A stretch of 64,000 nucleotides of DNA from Rhabditoides inermis (taxonomy: Eukaryota > Nematoda > Chromadorea > Rhabditida > Rhabditidae), in NCBI GenBank assembly GCA_963966185.1, contig CAWZYM010000331.1, positions 673,501-737,500 of the forward strand. Reading direction: 5' to 3'. Both the position numbers and the translations under genes were made by a program. The notes under the pieces were generated by a model. That model was not told the origin of the DNA, searched no databases, and was given only the letters and a program-made list of their open reading frames with translations. Positions 1 to 12,100 of this stretch are shown here, one piece after another (position 1 is the first letter of the stretch; the number at the start of each line of letters is the position of its first letter).

Positions 1-650
1 TTATGTCATATTTTGGCAGCTTTGAAGGCGTGTTATGGACATAAAGAAGCGAACAAAGGAAAAAGGAATACACTATCAGAAACTGCATTCTTTCTTTAGT
101 AAATCCGCTGTCTTTTATGGAAGTATATTTGGTGGCATCTTTTTCCATTCGGGTGTAGAAAACGCGAAAATGTTGACATAAACGCATTCAAACGCCTGTA
201 GCTCAAAACATGTCACATCCGATTTTTGTGATAAAAATCAGGCTGATGAAAAAAATTTACACGCGCTTTCGAATGGTGCTATTTGTATTTGCTTCCCGGG
301 ACCGGAACATTTTCAAAAAAACCTAAAAATATACAAATTTTTCATTTTTTGTCATAACTTTTTTCAAAACTGAATTTCCCAAAACATTTTATATGAAAAG
401 TTGCTCATAATACAGTGAGGAATCTAACGAACACTTGTTCGAAGTGTTTTGATCAAAATTGGCCGATTTGAGGTAGTGGTCCCTTAATAAGCGAAATTTG
501 CACATTTGAAAAACAAACGAGTATGTACAATGTACATCTTGTAGAGGACCTTCGATAATCCTTGTGTGCGCGGACTTAGCTCCTATTAACTTGTTCGTCC
601 GATTCTTTCAGAGACGGTGTGTTATATCATATATCACGAATCATCAAACT
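1..650. mobile_element. Partial foldback element, one arm only
   Basis: The stretch at about 440-640 resembles the right arm of the foldback element at 17659-19198. Shared in the same order are a 'gatttgaggt..tggtccctta' block, a 'cttgtagag' block and a terminal 'cgtccgattctt' followed by a TGTGT end near 625. The other arm must lie beyond the left edge. It sits directly downstream, in minus-strand terms, of the last visible exon of Srab copy 1 (744-809), so it probably lies in that gene's final intron. No gene is seen in bases 1-740. Confidence 0.55.
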
Positions 651-743
651 GGAACGTTTCCGTACAGTAAATCTAACCATTTCATATTTGATTTGCGTAA
701 ATTGAAACATTGTAAATTGTGGTAGCTAATACACAAAACTCAC

Positions 744-3700
744 ATCTGCTGCCATATAGAACACATCATAGGAAGTAGCGTCGTCTCCTAGGAGTCTGAA
801 GTCCATGATCTATAAATGAAGATCTCTCTTTCTCTCTCTCTCTCTCTCTCTCCCTCTCTCTCTCTCTTTCTCTCTCCCCTCCCTTCTCTCTCACCATCCA
901 TCCCAGCGCATCCAGTCCGAAAATGATTCCATGAATGAGGACGAGTGGCGATAGCATGTACAGTACTGCGTGATTCTCTCGTCGAAGGAAGCCCGTGCGG
1001 AGGGAGTACACCCTGCTATTGTATCATGATACAGTCCAGGGAATATTTAGTTCCGCCACCACTCCGCTCGTCCGTCCCGCATTTGAAAATTGCGCGCACG
1101 CGAAAATTTGAATGTGAATTTATTCGCGTGCTCTCGCATGTCTATCGATTTTAGCCGCCTCGCACTCTGTTCACTCTGCGCTCTCTACTGGCGGCAACTG
1201 ATTTGCCCATCCAATGTAGTACTTTTGGTTTAGAACAATGACTAACTACATTTTTAAACTTTTTTTTCAAAAGTTTCATAAAGATTTGAGATTGACTCGT
1301 TGCTGTGGTGAACGAAGTTAGTTTCTAATGATTCTATTATTACCCTTTCCATTTTTGCATGTTTTGCAATAACTCTCGAAAACGATTTGTAAACGGTTGC
1401 CCATAGGTTCATGCAACTTTGAATGCTATTATCTGATAAATACTATCACAGTTTACATTCATAGAAAAAGAATAGTGTCAACATCCCAGATTTGTAACAC
1501 AGGGACAAAAGATGTTGACAGCATCCACTGATACATTAGTTAGTCACCATTGACATGTATATATATACATAATCTCAAATCACCTCCCCAAACATTGTTA
1601 TCACTAGTGAGACTAGTGAGATTCTCTTTCGAAAAGTACAGGAGTAAAAAGGAGTGGTTTGTTTTGATCTAATTCAACAAAAGCACATGCATATTTTTTT
1701 CTTCGCAGCTGACTAAAATTTCAAAACAAACCTGCTCTTTCAAACGATGTTTCATAACTATGAAATGTGTGATTTTTGATCAGATATACGCATGCAAATG
1801 CATAAAAATTTAACAACAAAAAGGTCTTTTATTTTAAATTATTATAGTACATATTACAATTACATATGTTCGCTTTTTTCATCGATTAGAAAGAGCAGGT
1901 TTGTTTTGAAATTTTAGTCAGCTGCGAAGAAAAAAATATGCATGTGCTTTTGTTGAATTAGATCAAAACAAACCACTCCTTTTTACTCCTGTACTTTTCG
2001 AAAGAGAATGGATGTCCTTTTCTCAAATTTCGAAGAAATTTTGTACATTAGATAACGAAAATACATATTACAAACTCACTAGTCTGAATATCATGATATA
2101 AAGATACAAATAACTTACAATTTACAATACTCTACACAGACATAGTAACAGTCACTGATTTGTTTGTATACACTAACGTATTCAAACTTGAAAATCTTCG
2201 AAAACTAATACACTGACGTATCCAAACTCCAAACTAGAGAGTCTTCGAAAACGTAGTCAGAATCAGGAAACCAACAGCCTGGTCGGATCGCTCATTGACG
2301 ATTGATGCGCTCTATTTCGCTTATCTAATAGACCCCTCTCTCTCACTCTTTGCCCCCCCCCTCTCTCTTTCTCTCTTTCTCTCTCTTTCTCTATCACTCG
2401 CCCTTCTCTTTTTCTTTCCTCTCTCTATCACTCCCTAACTCTCATTATCTCTCCTTCTCCTTCTCTCTCTCTCTATCTCTCTCTCTCTCTCCCTTTTCTA
2501 TCTCTCTCTTTCTCAATCTCTTTCTCTCTCCTCTTTATCTCCCCTCTCTATCACTTTCTCTTTCTCTCTCGTTCTCTCTCTCAGAACGTATTGTGTTTTA
2601 TTCTCCGCTTGAACACTCTCTTTTTCTACCCACACTGTTCTCTCTAGACACAGAAAGACAATCTTCAGATTTTGAGCTAATGAACCCTCGGTCATGAATA
2701 GCCGGACTGGGTGCGTTGAACTGAACTCAGCTAGCTTTCTTATACGGTTATGTTCCTGTGTTTCTGGTATTACTGTTCGAATTGAGGAGTTGTTGCACAG
2801 AGAACAAAACAGCGTCATCCGGCCTGCTTTCTGCATCTCGCACGTTTTCTAACCGGCAAGTCGGTAAGAGAACATGCGCTCTCTCACTCTCACACTCTCT
2901 CTCGCCGAGATCGCTCGATCAGATAACAGGCCGGCTGCCCAGTCACTCGCCAGTGGACATGAGAGAGTGCGCAGAGAGTGTGCGCTCGCAAGAGACGCCA
3001 GACAGTGCGCGACCGATCCGACACAAAAGTGGGTGAGCGAAGGGCGGGGCATGCGCTCGGCCAATCAGTTTTCACCGGCAAGAGGCCGAGAGACCAATAA
3101 GCGCAGAGTGCAGTGGGCGGAGCTTACGTGAAGCACACCGTCGTCGACGTCGTCGTAAACACGTTTAGTGGCAAAGCGGGAGAGAGCGAGAGAGAGGCTG
3201 TTCTGGGTGCCGCAACCGATATTTATACAACAAATCATACTCATAGGTCTTACAAAATGATACCCTAACACATAACACACTATAATGAAGTATATTGTAT
3301 TATGATAGCCAAATAACGTGTGGATTGGGAGTGGCGCGCTGCGCGCGCCACAGATCATAACAAACGGGCGGCGCTGGCGCGCCGCCCCTAATGTAAGTTA
3401 CTAGTAAGACATGGTAAACAATCATGTTTCGAATAAAAAAACCCAAATCACCTCTTTTTCATTCGACGCGCATTGACGAAGAAAATGAAGTAGTAGACCA
3501 ATATACTAACAATGGACATGACTTGCATAACATGTACTATCGAAATCATCTGAGATAACAGCTGTAACATCGAAAAAAAGGTTAAAACTTACTCTATCAC
3601 TGTACAGATCCGTGGGAATATCGCACATTAGAGAATATTGCGTGAAATCGACGTCTCCGTGAATCCACACGGAGAGCGAGAAGGAAATTATTAACTGAAA

Positions 3701-4682
3701 ACGATGAGCTCAGATGACAGTTTCTGCTGATGTGATGTCATGAATTCAGTTTTTCATGAATGGCGTTTTAGTTTTGCTTGACGTGCACTCAGAATATGAA
3801 TATGACCTCTGATAAGATCTTTTATGAATTGAAAAACACACGTTTCGTTTGTCAAACTTTCATTTTATTTAGTTCACTGACCGACACTGCCGATAAGCAA
3901 ATTCCAATCCTCCCGTCGAAACTTTCGTAGTTTTTTTCGAACAGAACGTTCGCAATCACGCGCTCCACTACAACTGCTATCTAGAAAAAGTGGAATTATA
4001 CTTTCCCACACCACAAAAAGTCGTAGAATTTTTTTTTAACACTTTCCATACATGTACACGCATTCTATTACACATGACATGTACCCATGTGTACTCATCA
4101 GGGTACACAACAAGACTTCATTGACAATACCTGTAGGAACATGTAGGAAATATACGCAGCCATATCGACTAATCTATACACAGTACAGTGCGCTTCCGTG
4201 AAAAAAGCGTCGCATCCATCGAAGAAAATGTTCTTGACATAAACCAGCGTCTAAATGATGAAATACATGTAAGTACCGTTTTGCGACGGACTCACATACT
4301 GTATTCCCACGGGTACTGCGTACAAAACGTACATGAACACAGTAGTATTGATAAGTATCTAAATGACTAGGAGTCCCATTCCGTTCCATCGATTCTCACT
4401 TTGCAGTTCCTATGAACAAACAATCGCGGGATGTAGTTCTTCACGAGAATAGTGCAGAGAATGACCGTCACAAAGGCTCCAATCCACTGAAAATGAGATT
4501 AAAAATAGTAATATTGATGTATCAACAATTTTTTTTTTGGAAAATCAAGGTTTACGAAATCATTACAGTGTTTATCAATTTAAAAAAAACCATTGTAAAC
4601 CAACCGCTGGAAGAGACGCCAATATTGAGGCAACAGTCCACATTCGAGCGCGTTCCATAGCGCAGCCGAGAGAATCTAGCAT
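744..4682 (-). CDS. Srab-type 7TM chemoreceptor, copy 1 (3' end off window)
   Basis: Nine exons are readable on the minus strand: 4605-4682, 4400-4486, 4296-4358, 4131-4250, 3882-3980, 3593-3694, 3452-3561, 895-1015 and 744-809. All joins keep frame. The start ATG follows a CTTCAG acceptor directly. The order fits the Srab/Sra superfamily: N-terminal CAMERAR and TM1; a loop with VHRNCK before TM2; a TM3 exon with FFDGCDAFF and a later Cys; then the cytoplasmic motif VVERVIANVLFEKNYE; TM4 and TM5 ending NARRMKK; and a TM6 exon with FLRRENHAVLYMLSPLVL. The last visible exon is an extracellular loop; TM7 is not in the window. These families are predicted seven-pass receptors of chemosensory neurons. 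The intron between exons 7 and 8 (1016-3451) is swollen by inserts that copy 2 lacks. Exon calls are firm; Srab versus Sra is less certain. Confidence 0.75.
1621..2009. mobile_element. 389-bp MITE-like element with about 120-bp inverted termini
   Basis: Nearly perfect terminal inverted repeats begin ATTCTCTTTCGAAAAGTACA and end with its complement. The arms are about 1621-1741 and 1889-2009, with a roughly 150-bp AT-rich middle and no coding capacity. It lies inside the Srab copy 1 intron and is absent from copy 2, so it inserted after the duplication or was lost from copy 2. A related arm occurs at the right edge of the window (63719 onward). Confidence 0.8.
2010..3390. other. Copy-1-specific intron sequence with a CT-rich tract
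   Basis: This sequence is absent from Srab copy 2. It contains a CT-rich low-complexity tract at about 2333-2583 and a GC-richer block at 2870-3390 with repeated GAGAG motifs. The open frames over the CT tract are Ser/Leu/Phe or Arg/Glu artefacts. I see no gene here. Confidence 0.6.
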
Positions 4683-6078
4683 CTGAAGTGATTACGGTAA
4701 GAAACAGTGAAATAGATACATTCATGATTACTCAATAACAGGAAATGAACTGGGTGAAATGAGGAAACGATTCACAAGGATAATGATTCTCCCACCTCCC
4801 ACGGTTACTACTACAAAAGAAAAATGTGACTAGGGAAAAACGTACAAATTGCGGACACGCGAAAATACAAGTTGTAAAACAGTGCAGAGATTGTTTGGAG
4901 AAACCAGCATTACCGTAGTCGAGCTAATATCACAAAACACACTTACTGCTAAGTAATTGAATACATATTGTAAGATGTTCTGTATGAGAATGTGAAAAAT
5001 GTAACATATATATATTCGTGATACGCTTATGTTTGTTGATTAATTCGTGAGAGTAACTCACCTATTTCAAGAGTGTCTGAAAATTTATTAGAAAATTTGA
5101 ATGCCCGCAAATGACTTTTTCCGAACACACGTATACGTATGAAAGGAGCTTTAATGATGAAATGTACTTTCTTTTGAGTTGTACGCCTACTGTATGAAAT
5201 AAATACAATACAATGATTGTTTTCAAGTGCACGAGAAATTATCATTATCAGTTCTTAAATGAAAACGGAACAAAAGTAGAGGTTGTGAAAGGAGACGCGT
5301 AAGAGATTTGCTAGAGCAATACTTCCAGAATATGAAACATAAATATTATCATTAATATTAAACATATCACAACAATACCAAAATATTAACAATACTTAAA
5401 ATCATAATGACATAAATGTCGCGAAGGAAATGTGATTTAATTTCAAAGCAGATGCTTATTTGGTAAAAGAACTGTATATTTCTCGAACAGATTACATTAA
5501 TCGAACAAGACTGCTACAGAATTATTTTGAAATTGTAATTTTCTCTGATGAGACTTTTACAAAATGAGAAACAAAACTAAATGGTCAACGTTCGATACCG
5601 AATGGTAATACATCAAGCGAACAAAGCACAATCAACAAAATGAAATATATCAACGTATGTAATAGGCTCATGTAATCTCGTATCTGATATTAGTTTAGTA
5701 TCAACGATATTTAAATCAATTTAGGGAAATACTCGTAACAATTATTGGGGCGATAGTAACTGGAACCGGAGAAAAGAACAAATATAACTAAACAACAGGT
5801 GCTCGATCTAAATTGTACGAATAGCATTAGAAGCCCCCGCAGTATAATTTCCGCTTCCTGGCACCGTATATAGATTGTTGACTAACATGCGCGGCGCGCA
5901 TGGTAACACCGGAGCAGGAAGTTGCGTGGGTCCGGCTATTAATCTATTTTCCCCTCGGTTATAAAACTCTATATATAGGTGCACAGTGCAATCACCTCTT
6001 TTACGACCTCATTACCAGCTGGGAAATTTAACGACGTGCGCCCGAGATGGTACATAAATATACTATACTGCTCGACGG

Positions 6079-6850
6079 TCGAGGATATACGAACCAAAAC
6101 CAATTACGAAATGCAAAAACACTTCTCATTTTCCCGTCCCCGCGAGCGGTTGCCCCTTCCCGCGCTCCCTCGAATGACCACCCGACGACAATGAAAGTCA
6201 CCGCCGCCGCCGCTCGGAGATGAGTTTCTGTGAAGTATCAACTGATTCTCGAATTGAGGCCGTTCGAGACGTGAGACGATAAGGCGACGCCGATGAAGCC
6301 TGTTGGGAGTGCACTAGTAGGGCGAAGCGCGGATTCTCGATTAGAGGAAAAGAAGGTACAAAGCAAAATCGAACTGAAGGGCGACGGCGGCACCCGCGAC
6401 CGGAAGAGAAGTACGTCACTGTTATCGATCGATGTCCGGAGCCGTTCACTGTGAGACGATAAGGAGGAGCCGAATAGGCCTGTTGGGAGTGCACTGGTGG
6501 GTAACTCACGGATTTCTTGGATTTCGCAACGTGATGATGACGAATGGATCAACCGTAAGCAAGTATGTACATGGTCGAGAGAAGTTCGAGAACGTTCGAC
6601 GTTAGAGGCAACGTGGTCCATATGGCTCACGCGTTCGAAGACGAATCAAGGCCGCATACTCTATATGGAAGAAGGAAAAAGATTCTCGAGAGATGCTACC
6701 CACCGGATGAGGGTTTGCTATAGGAAGCAATACCCTCCAAGGACCCATCCGGGGACTAAACACTAAACCTTTGTACATTCCGCACCAGTTTGTATTTCGT
6801 GTTTTGTGTTTTGTCTGTGCCTATGGATGAACCAATATTATTATTATTAA

Positions 6851-6896
<46 letters not shown>

Positions 6897-7742
6897 TTTT
6901 ATTTTTAAAACAGCCAGCAGCAGAATAGAAACTCACGGTTTTTGAATTTTTTTAAAAGTCTTTCATGAAATATGGAATTACATATATCCACAGTTTGTCT
7001 ACGTTGTACAATACAAAACTGCACATAAAATAGATATATATCACGTTTCACAACAAGTATGAATGTCATGAAAGGGGCAGAGAAAGGAACTTAAAGGTAG
7101 TGTACCCTCTGATTCTGGTAACGAAACAAATCATGGCACGTTTATCGACGATATTTTTTGAATGTTTTGCCACAATATAATCTTTCAAATCATACAATAA
7201 TTACTTTAAAAATCCCTTTTTTTCTGAGTGATAAATGCGAACCAAGATTCAGAATGGCTCTCGTCCGAAAAAGGTGCATAACTTGCACCAACTTGCACAA
7301 TCTGCTACACTACTCTGCTGTTTTAGAAAGAAACCCCAGTTTTATAATGTTTCCTGATTTTTTTTTAATTTCAGATAATAAATAAGAAGTGCAAAAATAA
7401 ACAAAAACTCAAAGCATTCGAACGAACAGCTGACATTGAAATATCGCCGCTAAACGCCGCAACTTCATTGTCTGAGATAAGCGACGTAAGACACGTCAAT
7501 AGGCGCTTTCGGTTTATTTAATTAATTATTTGCATGTGTTTTTTTTTTAGGAGAATCTTCTTGCAAAATCAAGTGTTACGGTAAGTGACATTTGAATTGC
7601 AGCATGTTACGTTGAAAAAAGGTCATGTCATAGTCACTTTGTCCCTACCACTGACCGGTTGTTCTATTGTATTTTTTATACAGTAGATGCTGGTTGAGAC
7701 TAAGTACAGAAAGATGTTGAATTGATCTTATTGATTTTATAG
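6079..7742. other. Intergenic stretch with a short direct repeat and an ATT microsatellite
   Basis: Two imperfect direct copies lie at about 6262-6330 and 6441-6510, sharing 'gagacgataagg' and 'cctgttgggagtgcact'. An (ATT)n microsatellite runs 6834-6894. Short open frames cover the direct repeat on both strands, but none resembles a known family. I see no gene otherwise. Confidence 0.5.
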
Positions 7743-7946
7743 TCATCTTATTACCAGCTTGTCGTCGTTCTGTGTCGCAACTTTAAACGCTTTTCTATGT
7801 CCGATTGCTTTCGCAAACCCTACACCATCCAGAGCACTTGATAAAAAATAATTGCCAGACGTTAAATCTACTCTTTCGTTCCTGAAGACAGTATGAAACT
7901 CGATTGCTGATTGGGGTTGCTTGCCTTTCAACCACCAGCTTACCAT
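7743..7946 (-). CDS. Possible 3' terminal exon of an unrecognised protein
   Basis: A minus-strand frame of about 65 residues ends in DDKLVIR and a stop. Its composition is protein-like: KGKQPQSAIEFHTVF, then ALDGVGFAKAIGHRKAF. Spacing of the GVGFA..GHRKAFKVA segment is loosely reminiscent of a double-stranded-RNA-binding fold, but no diagnostic residues confirm this. A second minus frame overlaps at 7795-8019, so a frameshift or intron is possible. Upstream sequence is interrupted by the SINE at 8032. It may be a gene remnant. The function is not recognised. Confidence 0.25.
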   Translation of the reverse strand: MVSWWLKGKQPQSAIEFHTVFRNERVDLTSGNYFLSSALDGVGFAKAIGHRKAFKVATQNDDKLVIR

Positions 7947-8031
7947 TCACACATTTCACATCGAAAACGTACATTGTCTTCCTAAAGTGTCGCACCGCCT
8001 CTCGGCAATTGCGCATCACATTTGTCCGGCT

Positions 8032-8411
8032 GTGACGCTATCCACTTGGCCGGGTTGGCCAAGTGGATAGCGTCACAGCTTGCTAAGTGAACGGTCGCTG
8101 GTTCGATTCCCCTCGCGGGCAATTGTTCTACCGAATTCCACTACCTCCCGGTGGGGCGCGTGAACCCACTCTCACCCTCTGAGAGCCCTACCATCGGCGG
8201 CGGCAGTCTTTTAAGATCTTCTACCACGCCTCGCATCCGGAACTGGTCACTTCGCGATGTTCACGCCCATCTACCATAAACAGTCAGGACTCGCGCCGCA
8301 CTGTTCCAGCCAAGGAGCCCCAATACCCCATTGTAGGATTGTGTGTGCTTCAGATAACCCATCATGCTACCATTGTATGTACATGTCGGAATCAGGCTGA
8401 TAAACAAAAAA
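8032..8411 (+). mobile_element. tRNA-derived SINE with an inverted 5' head
   Basis: The element is flanked by a perfect 14-bp target-site duplication, ACATTTGTCCGGCT, at 8018-8031 and 8412-8425. Its tRNA-like head (8054-8118) has an A box (TGGCCAAGTGG) and a B box (GGTTCGATTCC), the two parts of an internal RNA polymerase III promoter. A roughly 290-bp body follows, then a tail ending ggctgataaacaaaaaaa. The first 22 bases are an exact inverted copy of the start of the head, giving a hairpin at about 8032-8077 with a 4-5 base loop. That suggests an inversion during retroposition. The same 3' tail recurs at 45761-45810. Confidence 0.8.
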
Positions 8412-8425
8412 ACATTTGTCCGGCT

Positions 8426-8582
8426 ACCGTATGACCCGATACATTATCGCAACTGCTCATCATTCACGTTTCTTACTTATCAAGTGCTTTCTTATTGAGC
8501 CTGTTGCTTTCCAATCCAAGTCTCTGAAATGTATTCCATAAAATTCTTCAATACAACAACACCACAATGAATTTGTGAAGAG
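8426..8582. other. Short gap between SINE and MSP exon
   Basis: This continues the sequence interrupted by the SINE and contains nothing recognisable apart from the downstream flank of the MSP exon. Confidence 0.4.
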
Positions 8583-8610
8583 AATCTTTATTGGCACGTG
8601 TGAAAACCGT

Positions 8611-8895
8611 TCAAGGGTTGTACTCGATGGGGAGGTTCTTGCGACGGACCATTCCGTCGCCCTGGAACCACTCGCGGCGGAAGGTCTTGGCGGCGCCGTC
8701 GGGAGTGTTGGTCCACTCGATGGTGATGCGGTCGTTGTTGGTGTCCTCCTCTCCGAACTTGAACGCGTCGCAAGAGACGGCCATCAGCACGGCCTCCTTG
8801 GGGTCGAGCACTCCGCACGGCGGGTCGACGCCGAGGCGCTTCATGTTGGTGGTCTTGATGGCCCATCCGATGCGGCGACCTCCAGTGTTGGTGAT
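8611..8895 (-). pseudogene. msp: Major sperm protein, 3' exon only
   Basis: The minus-strand exon encodes the C-terminal ~94 residues of MSP. It opens with [20 protein letters not shown], continues through [16 protein letters not shown] and [20 protein letters not shown], and ends [27 protein letters not shown], overall nearly the canonical family sequence. MSP is the small nematode-specific protein that polymerises to drive crawling of amoeboid sperm and also signals to oocytes. The exon begins after a good TTTTTCAG acceptor, and AATAAA lies about 25 bases past the stop. The first ~33 residues, including the expected N-terminal beta strands, are not found upstream. Beyond a CT microsatellite comes Srab exon 8 instead. 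It is therefore probably a truncated copy, unless a distant exon 1 exists. Confidence 0.85.
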
Positions 8896-8928
8896 CTGAA
8901 AAAGACCAATCATTCATGATCGATCGAT

Positions 8929-8975
8929 ATCTCTCTCTCTCTCTCCATCTTCCTCTCTCTCTCTCTCTCTCCATC

Positions 8976-9063
<88 letters not shown>

Positions 9064-9121
9064 TCTCTCTCTCTCCTCCCTCTCCATCTTCCTCTCTCTC
9101 TCTCTCTCTGTCTCTCTCTTC

Positions 9122-9161
<40 letters not shown>

Positions 9162-9177
9162 CTCCCTTCTCTCTCAC
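8929..9177. repeat. CT/GA microsatellite at the MSP-Srab junction
   Basis: About 250 bp of (CT)n is interrupted by CCATCTTC and CCCTC motifs. On one side is the MSP 3' exon; on the other is the donor site of Srab exon 8. Copy 1 of the Srab gene has a shorter CT tract at the same intron position (815-893), followed by the correct next Srab exon. The long arginine/glutamate and serine/leucine frames here are not genes. Confidence 0.9.
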
Positions 9178-12100
9178 CATCCATCCCAGCGCATCCAGTC
9201 CGAATATGATTCCATGAATGAGGACGAGTGGTGATAGCATGTACAACACTGCGTGATTCTCTCGTCGAAGGAAGCCCGTGCGCAGAGAGTACACTCTGCT
9301 ATCAGAATATCATGATAGTACTTTTGGTTTAGAACCATTACGAACTACATTTTCAAACTTTTTTTTACGTTTTATAAAGATTTGAGATAGACTCGTTGCT
9401 GTGGTGAACGAAGTTAGTTTCTAATGATTATATTACTACCCTTTCCATTTTTGCATGTTCTGCAATAACTCTCGAAAACGATTTGTAAACGGTTTCCCAT
9501 AGGTTCATGCAAATTTGAATGCTATTATATGATAAATACTATCACAGTCACATCCATAGAAAAAGAATAGTGTCAACATCCGAGATTTGTAACACAGGGA
9601 CAAAAGATGTTGACAGCATCCACTGATACATTATTATAACATTAGTTAGTCACCATTGACGTGTATATACATAATCTCAAATCACCTCCCCAAACATTGT
9701 TATCCCTAGTGAGACTAGTGGGATGTAAGTTACTAGTGAGACATGGTAAACAATCATGTTTCATGTTTCGAATATCCTGTTGAACCAAATCACCTCTTTT
9801 TCATTCGACGCGCATTGACGAAGAAAATGAAGTAGTAGACCAATATACTAACAATGGACATGACTTGCATAACATGTACTATCGAAATCATCTGAGATAA
9901 CAGCTGTAACAGCGAATAAAAAGTTAAAACGTACTCTATTACTGTACAGATCCGTGGGAATATCGCACATTAGAGAATATTGCGTGAAATCGACGTCTCC
10001 GTGAATCCACATGGAGAGCGAGAAGGAAATTATTAACTGGAAACGATGAGCTCAGATGACAGTTTCTGTTGATGTGATGTCATGAATTCAGTTTTTCATG
10101 AATGGCGTTTTAGTTTTGCTTGACGTGCACTCAGAATATGAATATGACCTCTGATAAGATCTTTTATGAATTGAAAAACACACGTTTCGTTTGTCAAACT
10201 TTCATTTTATTTAGTTCACTGACCGACACTGCCGATAAGCAAATTCCAATCCTCCCGTCGAAACTTTCGTAGTTTTTTTCGAACAGAACGTTCGCAATCA
10301 CGCGCTCCACTACAACTGCTATCTAGAAAAAGTGGAATTATACTTTCCCACACCACAAAAAGTCGTAGAATTTTTTTTAACACTTTCCATACATGTACAC
10401 GCATTCTATTACACATGACATGTACCCATGTGTACTCATCAGGGTACACAACAAGACTTCATTGACAATACCTGTAGGAACATGTAGGAAATATACGCAG
10501 CCATATCGACTAATCTATACACAGTACAGTGCGCTTCCGTGAAAAACGCGTCGCAACCATCGAAGAAAATGTTCTTGACATAAACCAGCGTCTAAATGAT
10601 GCAATAAATGTAAGTACCGTTTTGCGATGGACTCACATACTGTATTCCCACGGGTACTGCGTACAAAACGTACATGAACACAGTAGTATTGATAAGTATC
10701 TAAATGACTAGGAGTCCCATTCCGTTCCATCGATTCTCACTTTGCAGTTCCTATGAACAAACAATCGCGGGATGTAGTTCTTCACGAGAATAGTGCAGAG
10801 AATGACCGTCACAAAGGCTCCGATCCACTGAAAATGAGATTAAAAATAATAATATTGATGTATCAACAATTTTTTTTTGGAAAATCAAGGTTTACGAAAT
10901 CATTACAGTGTTTATCAATTAAAAAAACCATTGTAAACCAACCGCTGGAAGAGACGCCAATATTGAGGCAACAGTCCACATTCGAGCGCGTTCCAAAGCG
11001 CAGCCGAGAGCATCTAGCATCTGAAGCGATTACGGTAAGAAACAGTGAAATAGATACATTCATGATTACTCAATAACAGGAAATGAACTGGGTGAAATGA
11101 GGAAACGATTCACAAGGATAATGATTCTCCCACCTCCCACGGTTACTACTACAAAAGAAAAATGTGACTAGGGAAAAACGTACAAATTGCGGACACGCGA
11201 AAATACAAGTTGTAAAACAGTGCAGAGATTGTTTGGAGAAACCAGCATTACCGTAGTCGAGCTAATATCACAAAACACACTTACTGCTAAGTAATTGAAT
11301 ACATATTGTAAGATGTTCTGTATGACAATGTGAAAAATGTAACATATATATTCGTGAAACGCTTGTTTGTTGATTAATTCGTGAGAGTAACTCACCTATT
11401 TCAAGAGTGTCTGAAAATTTATTAGAAAATTTGAATGCCCGCAAATGATTTTTCCGAACACACGTATACGTATGAAAGGAGCTTTAATGATGAAATGTAC
11501 TTTCTTTTGAGTTGTACGCCTACTGTATGAAATAAATACAATACAATGATTTTTTTTTCAAGTGCACGAGAAATTATCATTATCATTAGTTCTAAAATGA
11601 AAACGGAACAAAAGTAGAGGTTGTGAAAGGAGACGCGTAAGAGATTTGCTAGAGCAATACTTCCAGAATATGAAACATAAATATTATCATTAATATTAAA
11701 CATATTACAACAATACCAAAATATTGACAATACATAAAATCATAACGACATAAATGTCGCGAAGGAAATGTGATTTAATTTCAAAGCACCTGCTTATTTA
11801 TTCAAAAAATTTGAAATTGTAATTTTCTCTGATGAGACTTTTACAGAAACAAAACTAAATGGTCAACGTTTAATACCGAATGGTAAAACATCAAGCGAAC
11901 AAAGCACAAAAAAATGAAATATATCAACGTATGTAATAGGCTCATGTAATCTCGTATCTGATATTAGTTTAGTATCAACGATATTTAAATCAATTTAGGG
12001 AAATACTCGCAACAATTATTGGGGCGATAGTAACTGGAATCGGAGAAAAGAACAAATATAAATAAATGACAGGTGCTCGATCTATTATATACGAATAGCA

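Larger units (their letters stand above)
815..6078. repeat. Segmental duplication, copy 1 (partner 9175-12362)
   Basis: The blocks 895-1028, 1219-1620 and 3391-6078 match 9178-9312, 9313-9716 and 9717-12362 in order and orientation, with scattered substitutions and small indels. Copy 1 carries extra sequence at about 1029-1218 and 1621-3390. The duplication covers the Srab gene and about 1.4 kb upstream of it. Homology ends on the right after 'ctgctcgacggtcga' in both copies. On the left it ends in a CT microsatellite. I see no further conserved gene in the upstream part (4683-6078). Confidence 0.85.

Noticed and set aside
8588..9294. Long Arg/Glu-rich and Ser/Leu-rich open frames (also near 2350, 15800, 17200, 19200, 45200, 57050 and 61000)
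   Set aside because: They are translations of GA/CT microsatellites and have no start, splice or family support.
10863..11395. Extra receptor exons upstream of Srab exon 1
   Set aside because: Apparent TM-like frames at 11168-11395 contain no consistent splice and phase path into exon 1, and a single-base indel in the shared region breaks one frame between the copies.
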